From a virus: DNA of 35,884 nucleotides. Under the pieces are notes generated by a model. The model had not been told where the DNA came from. It worked only from the letters and a program-made list of their open reading frames with translations, and searched no databases. Shown here in pieces: positions 1 to 6,390 of this stretch. The stretch covers positions 1 to 35,884 of the IMG/VR virus record IMGVR_UViG_3300022890_000064; one strand, 5' to 3'. The translations under genes and the position numbers were made by a program. Position 1 is the stretch's first letter, and the number at the start of each line of letters is the position of its first letter.

Positions 1-35
1 AAAAAAAAAAAATTAAGAGAAGAAGCTTTGCTTCT
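1..35 (-). terminator. Possible terminator of the leftward small-gene cluster
   Basis: Read leftward, AGAAGC (35-30), a 3-nt loop and GCTTCT (26-21) form a 6-bp hairpin, followed within about eight bases by an uninterrupted run of twelve T (positions 12-1 on the minus strand). The T-run is not immediately next to the stem, as it would be in a canonical intrinsic terminator. The poly-A could also be a contig-end artefact, so the call is tentative. Confidence 0.35.
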
Positions 36-120
36 ACTACTATCAGCTTACCTAGAACTTACCTACCTGATTTTTGCCACTCTGAAAAGGGTACACACGC
101 CACATTGCGCAGGGGGGTGC

Positions 121-136
121 ATAATTATATAATTAT
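121..136. repeat. Perfect 16-bp AT palindrome
   Basis: ATAATTATATAATTAT reads the same on both strands. It lies downstream of the leftward gene cluster, in a stretch without genes. It could be a regulator binding site or simply AT-rich sequence; nothing here decides. Confidence 0.45.
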
Positions 137-330
137 TCAGTAGGTGGAATTGTATAATTGGCTCCATAGGCCGCACATGGTAACGTCTCACGGTTGTAGA
201 GAGGTTTAAGGACTTAAGGTGATGGAAAAAATGTGTCACCTTAGAGGTCATGAAACGCTCTCAAAAGCCTTTGTGTCTGATTTTCAAAGAACGCTGCCTA
301 TGCCATGCCCTGAAAGCCCTGGCCCTTTTT

Positions 331-370
331 TCATGCTCTCACGCCTTCTCACGCCTTCTCATGCCCTTTT
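331..370. repeat. 10-bp-period tandem repeat
   Basis: Two exact copies of ACGCCTTCTC (341-350 and 351-360) are flanked by degenerate copies at 331-340 and 361-370, giving four units in register. The repeat begins just beyond the stop codon of the leftward gene at 396-650. Its role is unknown; a protein-binding or RNA-processing site is possible. Confidence 0.5.
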
Positions 371-395
371 ACCTATCTTTTTCTCCATCCCTTAT

Positions 396-650
396 TTAAC
401 CAAGCCACTTTTGGACTTCTGCACAACCTGTCACAATAACCATTCCGAACTCACCTTTTGGATAAAACGAGAAGCAAGTACTACGAACGAGATTGTAAGA
501 AAGACCTGAGATTCGTACAAAGTTATTCAACCATGCTTGCGGTAAGGCATAGTCAAAGCATTCATCCTTCAAGCCTATTAACGAAGCAAGCTCAGCTTTC
601 GTTATCTCAGCTTTTTCAATCTCTCTGATTGTATAAAGTTTACCTTTCAT
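396..650 (-). CDS. Small hypothetical phage protein (84 aa)
   Basis: I do not recognise this protein. It is last in the leftward small-gene cluster. Its ATG is preceded by a purine-rich AGGGGGGAAAGA ribosome site, and it overlaps the end of the upstream gene (stop at 640) by 11 bases, which suggests translational coupling. The N-terminal half is charged, with many Lys and Glu, and the C-terminal half is more hydrophobic with three scattered Cys residues. No signal peptide or membrane segment is evident. The position in a block of short accessory genes suggests a host-takeover or regulatory role, but that is only inference from context. Confidence 0.7.
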   Translation of the reverse strand: MKGKLYTIREIEKAEITKAELASLIGLKDECFDYALPQAWLNNFVRISGLSYNLVRSTCFSFYPKGEFGMVIVTGCAEVQKWLG

Positions 651-1224
651 TCTTTCCCCCCCTTTTATGGGTCTTTATGACTTCCTGCTTATATTCTTTG
701 ATAGCGTAATTGATAGCTCCCTCTGCTTCCGTAACCATATAATCCGTTTCACCAAAAAAACCCCAACAGCTATCTTCACATTCAATTGATTTATTTCTTT
801 CAGTGGGTTCTATGGTATATCCGTATACTTGACCTGTTAAAAACTGGTCATACATCTCAACTTCACCTTGCATGTATTTGATAGCTTGTTCTTCAGTCCA
901 TGATTCTTTGGCTATTTCCTCTTTCGTCATGTAAATGTAACCGACTTGACCCGAATCCCAAGGGCATGAAAAAGGACCACAACTCATAGTTACACCGCTA
1001 TGGTCATAAAGGTAAAGAGGTAATGATACGTTATCAGGGTTATCAACGATATCTTTTAATCCTTCTTGTGTTAAGTCGTGTTTATCTCCTAAATCATATC
1101 GACCATGAAAACAGACCATGTGTCCCGCTGGTTCAGATTCTTCACGTGGATTGAAAGGTTCAGTGTCGTAATGAACATTGATGTTAAAACCTCTATATTC
1201 TATTTGTTCGTATAAATTATCCAT
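640..1224 (-). CDS. Conserved phage protein with YDHSG/WDSGQVG signature (194 aa)
   Basis: The protein contains the signature LYLYDHSGVTMS, then CGPFSCPWDSGQVGYIY, around residues 70-98. I recognise this combination from a family of uncharacterised proteins common in phages and mobile elements; no function is established as far as I know. The product is acidic and has no signal peptide or membrane segment. The conserved Asp, His, Ser and Cys residues in the signature could form an active or metal site, but this is speculation. The start overlaps the end of the 79-codon gene upstream (1217) by eight bases, as expected in a tightly packed leftward operon. The GAGGAGGTAACAAATG sequence around the start gives a strong ribosome site. 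Confidence 0.82.
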   Translation of the reverse strand: MDNLYEQIEYRGFNINVHYDTEPFNPREESEPAGHMVCFHGRYDLGDKHDLTQEGLKDIVDNPDNVSLPLYLYDHSGVTMSCGPFSCPWDSGQVGYIYMTKEEIAKESWTEEQAIKYMQGEVEMYDQFLTGQVYGYTIEPTERNKSIECEDSCWGFFGETDYMVTEAEGAINYAIKEYKQEVIKTHKRGGKNER

Positions 1225-1456
1225 TTGTTACCTCCTCTTCAGTTAATGAAACACGGTCAAGATATTGTTCTGTCAAATAGTCATAGGTGTAAAGGCCATG
1301 TTTAATTGGGACCTTGACCTTATCAGGTGATCGTTTCCAAAGTTTGACCTTACCATTTACACGCCACCTTTGAGGTGCACCATCGGCATTGACTTCATGT
1401 GTGTGATAAAGTATATCTCCTGGTCTTAACTGTTTAGCTTGTTCTAATGTAATCAT
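1217..1456 (-). CDS. Conserved small phage protein with LRPGDILYH / WRVNGKVK motifs (79 aa)
   Basis: This belongs to a small-protein family I have seen in many unrelated phages, recognisable by LRPGDILYH near residue 11, RWRVNGKVKLWKR near residues 30-42, and KHGLYTYDYL towards the C-terminus. The function is unknown; the compact, basic, beta-rich look is that of a nucleic-acid-binding or regulatory small protein, which is inference. The ribosome site is GAAGGAGACAAC immediately before the ATG. The start codon overlaps the stop of the 54-codon gene upstream in an ATGA arrangement, and the 3' end overlaps the next gene, so all three are probably co-translated. Confidence 0.82.
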   Translation of the reverse strand: MITLEQAKQLRPGDILYHTHEVNADGAPQRWRVNGKVKLWKRSPDKVKVPIKHGLYTYDYLTEQYLDRVSLTEEEVTNG

Positions 1457-1617
1457 GTTGTCTCCTTCAGCATGTCAATCATTACATATTGCATAATCTT
1501 CCTGCCACAGACTACTTTTTTTATCAATCTATGTGATAAGACTTCATCATCATAGAATACTGTGTATGTATTATCTGGATACGTCACGATGTATTTATAG
1601 CGTTTATTTTCTGGCAT
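1453..1617 (-). CDS. Small basic protein (54 aa)
   Basis: This short frame starts MPENKRYKYIVTYPDNTYTV and ends KETT. It is supported by an AAGGAG ribosome site eight bases before the ATG, an ATGA overlap with the next gene (its TGA shares bases with the ATG at 1456), and the same strand and tight spacing as its neighbours. The N-terminal half reads as paired beta strands and the C-terminal half as a basic helix with KKVV and RKI. I do not recognise the family. A small regulatory or DNA-binding protein would fit the size and charge, but nothing proves it. Confidence 0.68.
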   Translation of the reverse strand: MPENKRYKYIVTYPDNTYTVFYDDEVLSHRLIKKVVCGRKIMQYVMIDMLKETT

Positions 1618-1700
1618 CTTGTATGTCTCCTTATAGCTTGTACCATATTTTCAGGGAGTGCGTGAACTCTCTCTCTCCGACTTCCGTCTCCGTCTCTCCC

Positions 1701-1880
1701 TTAGTAACCAAGCCAACCTTTCAATTCTTGCTTGCTCATCCCAGTTATAAGCTTTGGTTCCACTTCCATAAGATCGGTGTTTCTGTTATAGGCAACATCT
1801 TCGGCTATGACCTGGCCTTCGATGACTTCAAAGCCTATGCTATGGTTGTTCAGGATATGTTCTATGGTTTTCCTTGTCAT
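1701..1880 (-). CDS. Conserved small phage protein ending in WLGY (59 aa)
   Basis: I place the start at 1880, where AAAGGAGCAAGCA gives a strong ribosome site. An in-frame ATG at 1940 would overlap the upstream 44-codon gene and has no such site. The product begins MTRKTIEHILNNH and ends MSKQELKGWLGY. That layout, with a helix, a V.G.VIAEDV strand and a C-terminal helix closing in WLGY, matches a family of small uncharacterised proteins found in many phages. No function is known to me. The next gene downstream starts 83 bases away across a purine-rich spacer on the minus strand. Confidence 0.78.
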   Translation of the reverse strand: MTRKTIEHILNNHSIGFEVIEGQVIAEDVAYNRNTDLMEVEPKLITGMSKQELKGWLGY

Positions 1881-1896
1881 TGCTTGCTCCTTTGTT

Positions 1897-2031
1897 TTAT
1901 TGGTTATACAGCATCCAGGGCAAGTTAAGCCCTTTGGCATTGTTCATCATGTCACGGTAGCGTTTCCATACGGTCTTGTCATGTCTTAAGTGGTTTGAGT
2001 AAACTCCGCTTGAAAAGTGTAGATAGAACAT
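1897..2031 (-). CDS. Small hypothetical protein (44 aa)
   Basis: The frame starts MFYLHFSSGVYSNHLRHD and ends LPWMLYNQ. It is backed by a near-perfect AAAGGAG ribosome site seven to eight bases before the ATG, and by a gap of only 16 bases to the next gene of the cluster. It has many aromatic and basic residues and no membrane segment. It appears to be the first gene of the leftward cluster. I do not recognise it. An overlapping 33-codon frame at 1979-2080 lacks a proper ribosome site and is less likely. Confidence 0.6.
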   Translation of the reverse strand: MFYLHFSSGVYSNHLRHDKTVWKRYRDMMNNAKGLNLPWMLYNQ

Positions 2032-2207
2032 TCTTTAACTCCTTTGGTTGATTGTTATCTACAAGGATTGCATACGCCATGCCAAGTCAGCAGAAATCTT
2101 TTAACTCCTTGTAATCACAAGGGATATTAATTCTTTGTTCACTTATATAACCAGAGTGTTACATCTTATCATCACTTATTATTGTCACTATAGTTCAGTC
2201 ATGCTGA

Positions 2208-2236
2208 ATTATACCCACTATCCTTAATCATTACAG
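2208..2236 (-). promoter_or_regulatory. Candidate promoter for the leftward small-gene cluster
   Basis: Read leftward there is a perfect TATAAT at 2213-2208, with a weak -35 (CTGTAA at 2236-2231, three of six consensus bases) 17 bp upstream. It lies about 180 bp before the first small gene. The -10 box is good but the -35 is poor, so a phage activator might be needed, or the match may be chance in AT-rich sequence. Confidence 0.35.
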
Positions 2237-2291
2237 TATGTTCACAAACTGCATGCTACCTGCACTTTCCACCGAATCGACCTACAACCTA

Positions 2292-2354
2292 ACTTAGCCT
2301 ACCTTACCTGACTTAGTTAGTCTTACCGAACTTAGATAGATTTCAATGACTTAG
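2292..2354. repeat. Iteron-like array: four ACTTAG motifs at exact 19-bp spacing
   Basis: ACTTAG begins at 2292, 2311, 2330 and 2349, three successive intervals of exactly 19 bp. CTTACC begins at 2303 and 2322, also 19 bp apart. On the minus strand the units read CTAAGTY followed by more variable sequence. The regular spacing suggests repeated binding sites for one protein, as in replication iterons, terminase packaging sites or multi-site operators. It lies about 300 bp upstream of terS. No partner protein can be assigned. Confidence 0.65.
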
Positions 2355-2410
2355 CCAGTTTCTCTAACTCCATAAGCTCCATCTAACTAAGTTTCTCCCC
2401 TCTAACTTGA

Positions 2411-2423
2411 CCCCCTTGGGGGG
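2411..2423. other. GC-rich hairpin, possible terminator or end-cleavage site
   Basis: CCCCC, TT, GGGGGG forms a very GC-rich hairpin in an otherwise AT-rich region. It is followed by ATTTACTTTTT and, 16 bases later, by another G-run (GAGGGGG) that could pair with the same C-run. It could be a rightward intrinsic terminator, but no gene ends here. A structure or terminase recognition element is the alternative. Confidence 0.4.
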
Positions 2424-2488
2424 ATTTACTTTTTCGCCGAGGGGGAGAGAACGTGGAATTTAGACAAATGGATTTGAAAAGTCAGAGG

Positions 2489-2540
2489 TCTGAGGGGCAG
2501 GATAGGACTCTGAGGTAGAGGGATAGAACTTAAGGGGTCA
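2489..2540. repeat. Imperfect 20-21-bp purine-rich tandem repeat
   Basis: TCTGAGG begins at 2489 and again at 2509; GATAG begins at 2501 and 2522. A third, weaker unit (ACTTAAGGGG) follows from 2528. The spacing is close to two helical turns. It lies between the iteron-like array and the terS promoter candidate, and may belong to the same packaging or regulatory region. Confidence 0.4.
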
Positions 2541-2587
2541 GTAGAAGTGGGTAGATGATCCCAAGCCCTTTTTGCTACAGAAATGTG

Positions 2588-2616
2588 TTGTTTTTGACGT
2601 AGATATGTGTTATTAT
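2588..2616 (+). promoter_or_regulatory. Candidate extended -10 promoter before terS
   Basis: TTGTTT (2588-2593) is followed after 17 bp by TATTAT (2611-2616), preceded by TGT, which makes an extended -10. A TTGACG at 2594-2599 is closer to the -35 consensus but sits too near this -10. The following TAGGTAAAG (2617-2625) also appears just after the stronger promoter at 16136-16164, which supports a shared late-promoter layout. Confidence 0.42.
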
Positions 2617-2651
2617 TAGGTAAAGCTTAGGAGAAGGCAAGGAGGTCCACG

Positions 2652-3131
2652 ATGGGAAGGCACAGCGAAGGGAAAAGTCCAATAATTCAACAAGTTACGC
2701 CACGACATTGCTCTATGGCTCGCGCACTTGTAGCCGGTGGCCTCACACCCTCGGATCTTGCACGTCTTTACGGGATGACGAAGAGTCAAGTCAGCATTGT
2801 TATAAACTCCCCGGCGTTCCTTACGGAAAGAGCCAGGATCGAGGGCGGTGCAGACAAGAATGCAATGGAGCTTGGAGAAGAGATCATTGCGCTGAGGGAT
2901 ATGGCTCTCCGGAACGTGTCAGAAGATCTCAGGATGACGGTTGTTGATGATAAAGACCGGGCTTTACGTCAGAAGGCTACGCTCGCAGCACTTGAGATGA
3001 GCAAGCTCCGTGGCTCCGGCGGCATCACAATTAAGGGGGATGTCATTCAGAATCAGCAGAACAACAATAAGTTCACGTTGAAGCAGCTTCAAGATAATGT
3101 TTTTAATCTCCTGGACGATGAGGAAGAATAA
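2652..3131 (+). CDS. terS: Terminase small subunit
   Basis: The protein recognises the packaging site on phage DNA and recruits the large subunit. It is 159 aa, a usual size for the family. A helix-turn-helix is visible at about residues 31-54 (LTPSDLARLYGMTKSQVSIV), followed by a long helical region suited to ring assembly and an acidic tail (DDEEE) that could contact the large subunit. The family assignment rests on this architecture and on the position three bases before terL, not on strong sequence identity. An AAGGAGGT ribosome site precedes the ATG. The non-coding region upstream, with its 19-bp repeats, is a candidate substrate. Confidence 0.82.
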   Translation: MGRHSEGKSPIIQQVTPRHCSMARALVAGGLTPSDLARLYGMTKSQVSIVINSPAFLTERARIEGGADKNAMELGEEIIALRDMALRNVSEDLRMTVVDDKDRALRQKATLAALEMSKLRGSGGITIKGDVIQNQQNNNKFTLKQLQDNVFNLLDDEEE

Positions 3132-3134
3132 GGG

Positions 3135-5051
3135 ATGTCAACAGAACTTGCTGGAACATATGAAGATCCGAAGCTTCTTTGGATGCTTGAAGAGCTGGAG
3201 AAGGTTAAGTACGGACAGGCAGGTTCGACGTTGGTCTCCACAAAGTACCCAAAAGATCTTAAAGGGAATTTAAGCTATCGGAGTAAAGTCCTTGCTAAGG
3301 CAAAAGTGGACCCGGAATATCGAAGTCAAGTCAAAGCGTTGTTCTTCAAAGATCCAGTCTTTGCATTTAACACTTTTTTCTTCACCCTCGATACTCGCAA
3401 ACGACCTTTCCATAACCAACCTTTTTGTACTTACGCTTATCAAGACATTCTTATACAGATCATAGTCTACTGCATAGATAACAAGTTAGATCTTCCGATT
3501 TTGAAGTCCAGAGACATGGGCTTGTCGTGGATCTTGATGCTCGTAGCTGAGTGGATGTGGCTTAATCCTGATGGCGGAGCCGACTTCCTCTTTGGTTCTA
3601 GAATTGAGACTTATGTAGACAAGAAAGGTGATCCTAGGGCGCTCTTTGAGAAGGCCCGTTATTGCCTCTATAAGCTTCCTTCTTGGCTCAGACCGAAGGG
3701 CTTTTCAAAGAATAAACACGACAATTCAATGAGGATTATAAATCCTGAAGCAGGGACAGCCCTCACTGGTGAGACATCGAATCCTAACTTCTCTACAGGT
3801 GGCCGTTATGCTGCCGTCTTCTATGATGAGTTTGCAAAGTGGCTTGAAGATGTTCCAGCTTGGACTGCCGGAGGCGATGCTACACCTTGCAGGATAGCTA
3901 ACTCAACACCGTTTGGCGCAGCAGGTCAGTTCTATGATCTCACCACCGGAGATAATCCCGTTGCCTCTATACATTGGACCTTACATCCTGAGAAGTCTTA
4001 CGGAGCTTACTGTTTTTATCCGAAAGAAGAAGATCCAGTTGATGAATTGATAGGAAAGGTTAGAAGTCCTTGGTATGATCGGGAGTGTGTGAGGCGGCAA
4101 GGTAAAGGCATGTCGGCTAAGGAAGTAGCACAAGAACTTGACATGGATTTCATTGGAGCAGGTGCGCTGGTCTTCGATGGTTCTGCCCTCACAAGGACGA
4201 AGGCACTCCTAAAGAGTAAGAAGCGTCCAATCGGTTACTATTCTCTTGACCTTCAGCTTATGCAGCTTGACAAAGTTCTTAAACCTCGCGACAATGAATA
4301 CCACCTTTGTGTCTTTGAAGATCTCGACAAGTCTACCTGCTATACGATGGGTGTAGATGTTGTTGAAGGTCTGGAGCAAGGTGATAACGCTGTTGTGAAG
4401 TTGATGAATCGTAAGACCGGAGATCTCGCTGCTTCTTACTATGGGCGTATAGACGAAGTTCTTCTTGCACGTATAGTAGGGATCATCGCTAAGACCTATG
4501 CTTTTGAACACAAAACCCGGAGGATGACGCGGATCATAAGTCCGTGGATCGGTATAGAAACTAATGGCCCAGGACTCGCAACTTTTGATCTCTGTGCTCT
4601 GGCTCAAGTTCCGAATCTGTTCATGATGCCGAAGTATGATGCCACGACAGACACAGAGAGTGTTTCCAAAGGATGGAAGACCACGACTATCAGTCGCAAT
4701 GTTCTTGTCTCCACTGTGCGTACATGGCTCCAAGAAGGTGAAGGTTTCGTCGATAAGAGAGCAGCCAAGGAATTTGTGACTTTCGTTAGGAGCAAAAGTG
4801 GGAAGCCAGAGGCTAAGGCCGGGTGTAATGACGATGAAGTCATCGCCTGGGGCATAGCTCTCCAGATTCATGAACAAGTTCCGATGGAGGAGGTTATTGA
4901 AGATGGTGCGTTGATGGAAAGTGGACTTCCGGCAGAGATGTTTGGGCCTTATGTTCCTTCAGATGTTCCAACACTCTACGAGCGAGGACTTGCTTCAATA
5001 GCTGCTAAGAAGCAGAACGGTGGTCAGAAAGGGATAGGCTTTGTGATATGA
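3135..5051 (+). CDS. terL: Terminase large subunit (packaging ATPase/nuclease)
   Basis: This is the motor that threads DNA through the portal and cuts it. All key motifs are present in order. A deviant Walker A KSRDMGLSW lies at about residues 124-132, Walker B AAVFYDEFA at 226-234 with catalytic Asp-Glu, and a coupling motif ANSTPFG near 255-261. The RNase H-like nuclease follows, with acidic residues in GVDVV (about 408), IGIETNG (about 475) and CNDDEVIAW (about 566). The 638 aa length is slightly long for the family, mainly through its N-terminal part. It follows terS directly, and its stop overlaps a possible 27-codon frame. A long antisense frame at 4209-4877 is only a shadow. Confidence 0.97.
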   Translation: MSTELAGTYEDPKLLWMLEELEKVKYGQAGSTLVSTKYPKDLKGNLSYRSKVLAKAKVDPEYRSQVKALFFKDPVFAFNTFFFTLDTRKRPFHNQPFCTYAYQDILIQIIVYCIDNKLDLPILKSRDMGLSWILMLVAEWMWLNPDGGADFLFGSRIETYVDKKGDPRALFEKARYCLYKLPSWLRPKGFSKNKHDNSMRIINPEAGTALTGETSNPNFSTGGRYAAVFYDEFAKWLEDVPAWTAGGDATPCRIANSTPFGAAGQFYDLTTGDNPVASIHWTLHPEKSYGAYCFYPKEEDPVDELIGKVRSPWYDRECVRRQGKGMSAKEVAQELDMDFIGAGALVFDGSALTRTKALLKSKKRPIGYYSLDLQLMQLDKVLKPRDNEYHLCVFEDLDKSTCYTMGVDVVEGLEQGDNAVVKLMNRKTGDLAASYYGRIDEVLLARIVGIIAKTYAFEHKTRRMTRIISPWIGIETNGPGLATFDLCALAQVPNLFMMPKYDATTDTESVSKGWKTTTISRNVLVSTVRTWLQEGEGFVDKRAAKEFVTFVRSKSGKPEAKAGCNDDEVIAWGIALQIHEQVPMEEVIEDGALMESGLPAEMFGPYVPSDVPTLYERGLASIAAKKQNGGQKGIGFVI

Positions 5052-5131
5052 ATAAATTTCAGAACGACACCGCTTCGGCTAATTGGTGTAACTACCTAGC
5101 TGATTGGTACGAACATACAAACAGTAACTAA
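5048..5131 (+). CDS. Possible 27-aa micro-protein
   Basis: An ATG that overlaps the terL stop (ATGA) opens a 27-codon frame starting MNKFQNDTASANWCNYLADW. It fills most of the 92-base gap to the next gene. The only ribosome-site-like sequence, AAAGGGA, is rather far upstream at about 14 bases, so translation would depend on coupling with terL. I do not recognise the product. It could equally be non-coding leader sequence. Confidence 0.35.
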   Translation: MNKFQNDTASANWCNYLADWYEHTNSN

Positions 5132-5143
5132 AGGAGTTTTAAA

Positions 5144-5419
5144 ATGGCGAATACACTTACAGGGAACACATGGCGGATAGACACCGCTGCCACGATCACC
5201 AGGGAACCAATCACCATCGTGGGCATGGTTTATAAACCGGCGGCAACGTCTAACGACCTTACGATCACAGATGGCAACGGGGATATGCTCTGGGATGTGG
5301 ATGCACTTGCCGCAACACCGGCAGGGGATCAGATCTATGACCAGGCTGAGAAGGTACGAAAGAATGGTTTCATTGTCACAGTTATAGATGGTGGTGTTCT
5401 GTGGGTAGAGGTAGAGTGA
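5144..5419 (+). CDS. Small phage structural-type protein (91 aa)
   Basis: A good ribosome site (AAAGGAGTTTTAAA) precedes the ATG. The product opens TGNTWRIDTAATITREPITI and alternates short beta strands with small loops, including a DGNGDMLWDV turn and a terminal VIDGGVLWVEV strand pair. I have seen similar small beta proteins next to capsid or fibre genes in environmental phages, and a decoration or fibre-accessory role is likely, but no function is established. There is no signal peptide, unlike several genes that follow. Its stop overlaps a GTG that could start the small membrane-segment frame downstream. Confidence 0.75.
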   Translation: MANTLTGNTWRIDTAATITREPITIVGMVYKPAATSNDLTITDGNGDMLWDVDALAATPAGDQIYDQAEKVRKNGFIVTVIDGGVLWVEVE

Positions 5420-5514
5420 AGAAGGTTCTTTTTGTTGTTAGTTCTGTGTTCTTTCTGTTGGTCTTGTACCTCTATATAAGGATAACAAAAGTGGTGATAT
5501 GGGTTCGAAAATAG
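5416..5514 (+). CDS. Possible 32-aa single-span membrane peptide
   Basis: A GTG overlapping the previous stop (GTGA) opens a 32-codon frame starting VKKVLFVVSSVFFLLVLYLY, a Lys-Lys start plus a hydrophobic stretch of about 17 residues, then a basic tail. It looks like a small membrane protein or an uncleaved signal anchor. It overlaps the next gene (ATG at 5499) by 16 bases in another frame, where it sits exactly like the export leaders of the genes from 6391 onward. It may be a micro-protein, a frame-shifted leader of the 5499 gene, or chance. Confidence 0.42.
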   Translation: MKKVLFVVSSVFFLLVLYLYIRITKVVIWVRK

Positions 5515-6389
5515 GGTTCATAATAATTGAAGAAGTGGATGGTGCGCCGACTGCTGCTGTCTATAAACTTAAAGTCACAAATGATATGCTGACTGACAAT
5601 GGTGATGGATCAGCTACGATAGATTTGGGAGGTGCGCTTGGAAGCAAAACAATCAAAGCTATGTTCTTTGCAACAATTAGCAGTGGAACAACGTCCGGTA
5701 CGATTACAAAGCCAGCAGGGACGAATGCGACACTTATCATGGATGAGTGGGGGACTTCAACGGATGCTATTCTTTCGACTATGGAGAATGGGAAGCCCAC
5801 GTTTGTCTCGCCGAGAGACTCATCAGGTGCTGTTATCACTACTACGTTTAACACGTCGGGAGACTATGCTTTCTCTGCTACTCCTAGTCCTGCTGCTGAC
5901 CATGCTCTTGTCTTCGTCTATACTGCGGGACTTGGTGACTTTCTTGTAGCAGAGACTCTCGGAGAGAGTGAGCTTGTTCCTGAAGACAGCACAATGATTA
6001 TTCCTACCACAGATCATACGGCCGGTGATGGATCGGCAAAGATAAGCCATGCGGTTGGTGAAACTGTAGTTTTTGGGCAGATCGGAATATTTAGTGGCGC
6101 TGACTTGGAATATATGCTTGCAGATGCAGACGCATCAACCAGCTTGTTGGAATGTGTAATGTTTATAGAAGGTAAGGGCAACGGTGAAGTTTGTGAAATG
6201 GTTACAAAAGGATTTGTAATGGATGAATCATGGAGTCTTACCCCAGGTGAGCCAATTTACGCCAGTACAACAGCAGGGGCAATAACACAGACCCCACCAT
6301 CAACAGGGGTGCAAGAGTATCTTGGTTATGCAGTTAGAACAAATATTATATATTTTAAACCATCACCGATAACTTACAGGACAAACTAA
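5499..6389 (+). CDS. Fibre/decoration protein without signal peptide (296 aa)
   Basis: The start MGSKIGFIIIEEVDGAPTAA followed by LKVTNDMLTDNG is a module I associate with phage fibre or head-fibre N-termini. It matches the start of the mature protein from 11491-13155 at roughly half of 30 positions. The middle is Thr/Ser/Ala-rich beta sequence. The C-terminal third (TPGEPIYASTTAGAITQTPP, then EYLGYAVRTNIIYFKPSP) has the look of a small capsid- or fibre-associated beta barrel. No signal peptide is in frame, although the hydrophobic frame at 5416-5514 ends just inside it. The likely role is an adsorption or virion-surface protein. Confidence 0.7.
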   Translation: MGSKIGFIIIEEVDGAPTAAVYKLKVTNDMLTDNGDGSATIDLGGALGSKTIKAMFFATISSGTTSGTITKPAGTNATLIMDEWGTSTDAILSTMENGKPTFVSPRDSSGAVITTTFNTSGDYAFSATPSPAADHALVFVYTAGLGDFLVAETLGESELVPEDSTMIIPTTDHTAGDGSAKISHAVGETVVFGQIGIFSGADLEYMLADADASTSLLECVMFIEGKGNGEVCEMVTKGFVMDESWSLTPGEPIYASTTAGAITQTPPSTGVQEYLGYAVRTNIIYFKPSPITYRTN

Positions 6390-6390
6390 T

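Larger units (their letters stand above)
1..395. other. Gene-free stretch left of the leftward small-gene cluster
   Basis: I find no convincing gene here. The longest open frames (63-251 on the minus strand and 219-509 on the plus strand) lack good ribosome sites, and the second runs antisense through the gene at 396-650. The stretch lies downstream of the leftward cluster, so it should act as its 3' region. It holds a hairpin beside a poly-A run at 1-35, a perfect AT palindrome at 121-136, an 8-bp inverted repeat (215-222 with 236-243) and a 10-bp-period pyrimidine-rich repeat at 331-370. The paired CTTACC motifs at 47-52 and 58-63 resemble CTTACC motifs in the non-coding region at 2300-2327. 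Confidence 0.5.
2032..2651. other. 620-bp non-coding region between divergent gene sets
   Basis: No protein gene is convincing here on either strand. The region separates the leftward small-gene cluster from the rightward terminase and late genes. It contains a -10-like box for leftward transcription near 2210, four ACTTAG motifs spaced exactly 19 bp apart (2292-2354), a C5-TT-G6 hairpin (2411-2423), a purine-rich imperfect repeat (about 2489-2540) and a promoter-like element facing terS (2588-2616). The position just upstream of terS is where packaging sites (cos or pac) often lie in phages. Repeat-rich intergenic regions of this kind can also be replication origins. The sequence alone does not choose between these. 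Confidence 0.6.

Noticed and set aside
219-509. 96-codon plus-strand frame
   Set aside because: It runs antisense into the well-supported gene at 396-650, has no convincing ribosome site, and its composition is low-complexity Pro/Leu/Ser from the pyrimidine repeat.
1701-1940. Longer start at 1940 for the WLGY small protein
   Set aside because: The internal ATG at 1880 has AAAGGAGCAAGCA before it. The upstream ATG has no such site and overlaps the 44-codon gene.
1533-1989. Plus-strand frames at 1533-1928 and 1807-1989
   Set aside because: They are antisense to the small leftward genes at 1453-2031, which have good ribosome sites and coupled starts and stops.
1979-2080. 33-codon minus-strand frame starting MAYAILVDNNQ
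   Set aside because: An AAGGAG sequence is about 24 bases away, too far, and the frame overlaps most of the better supported 44-codon gene in another frame.
2292-2354. CRISPR array
   Set aside because: The repeated element is only six bases, with 13-bp gaps and no cas genes; it does not have CRISPR repeat or spacer sizes.
4209-4877. 222-codon minus-strand frame inside terL
   Set aside because: It is fully antisense to the motif-complete terminase large subunit; long shadows of this kind are common.
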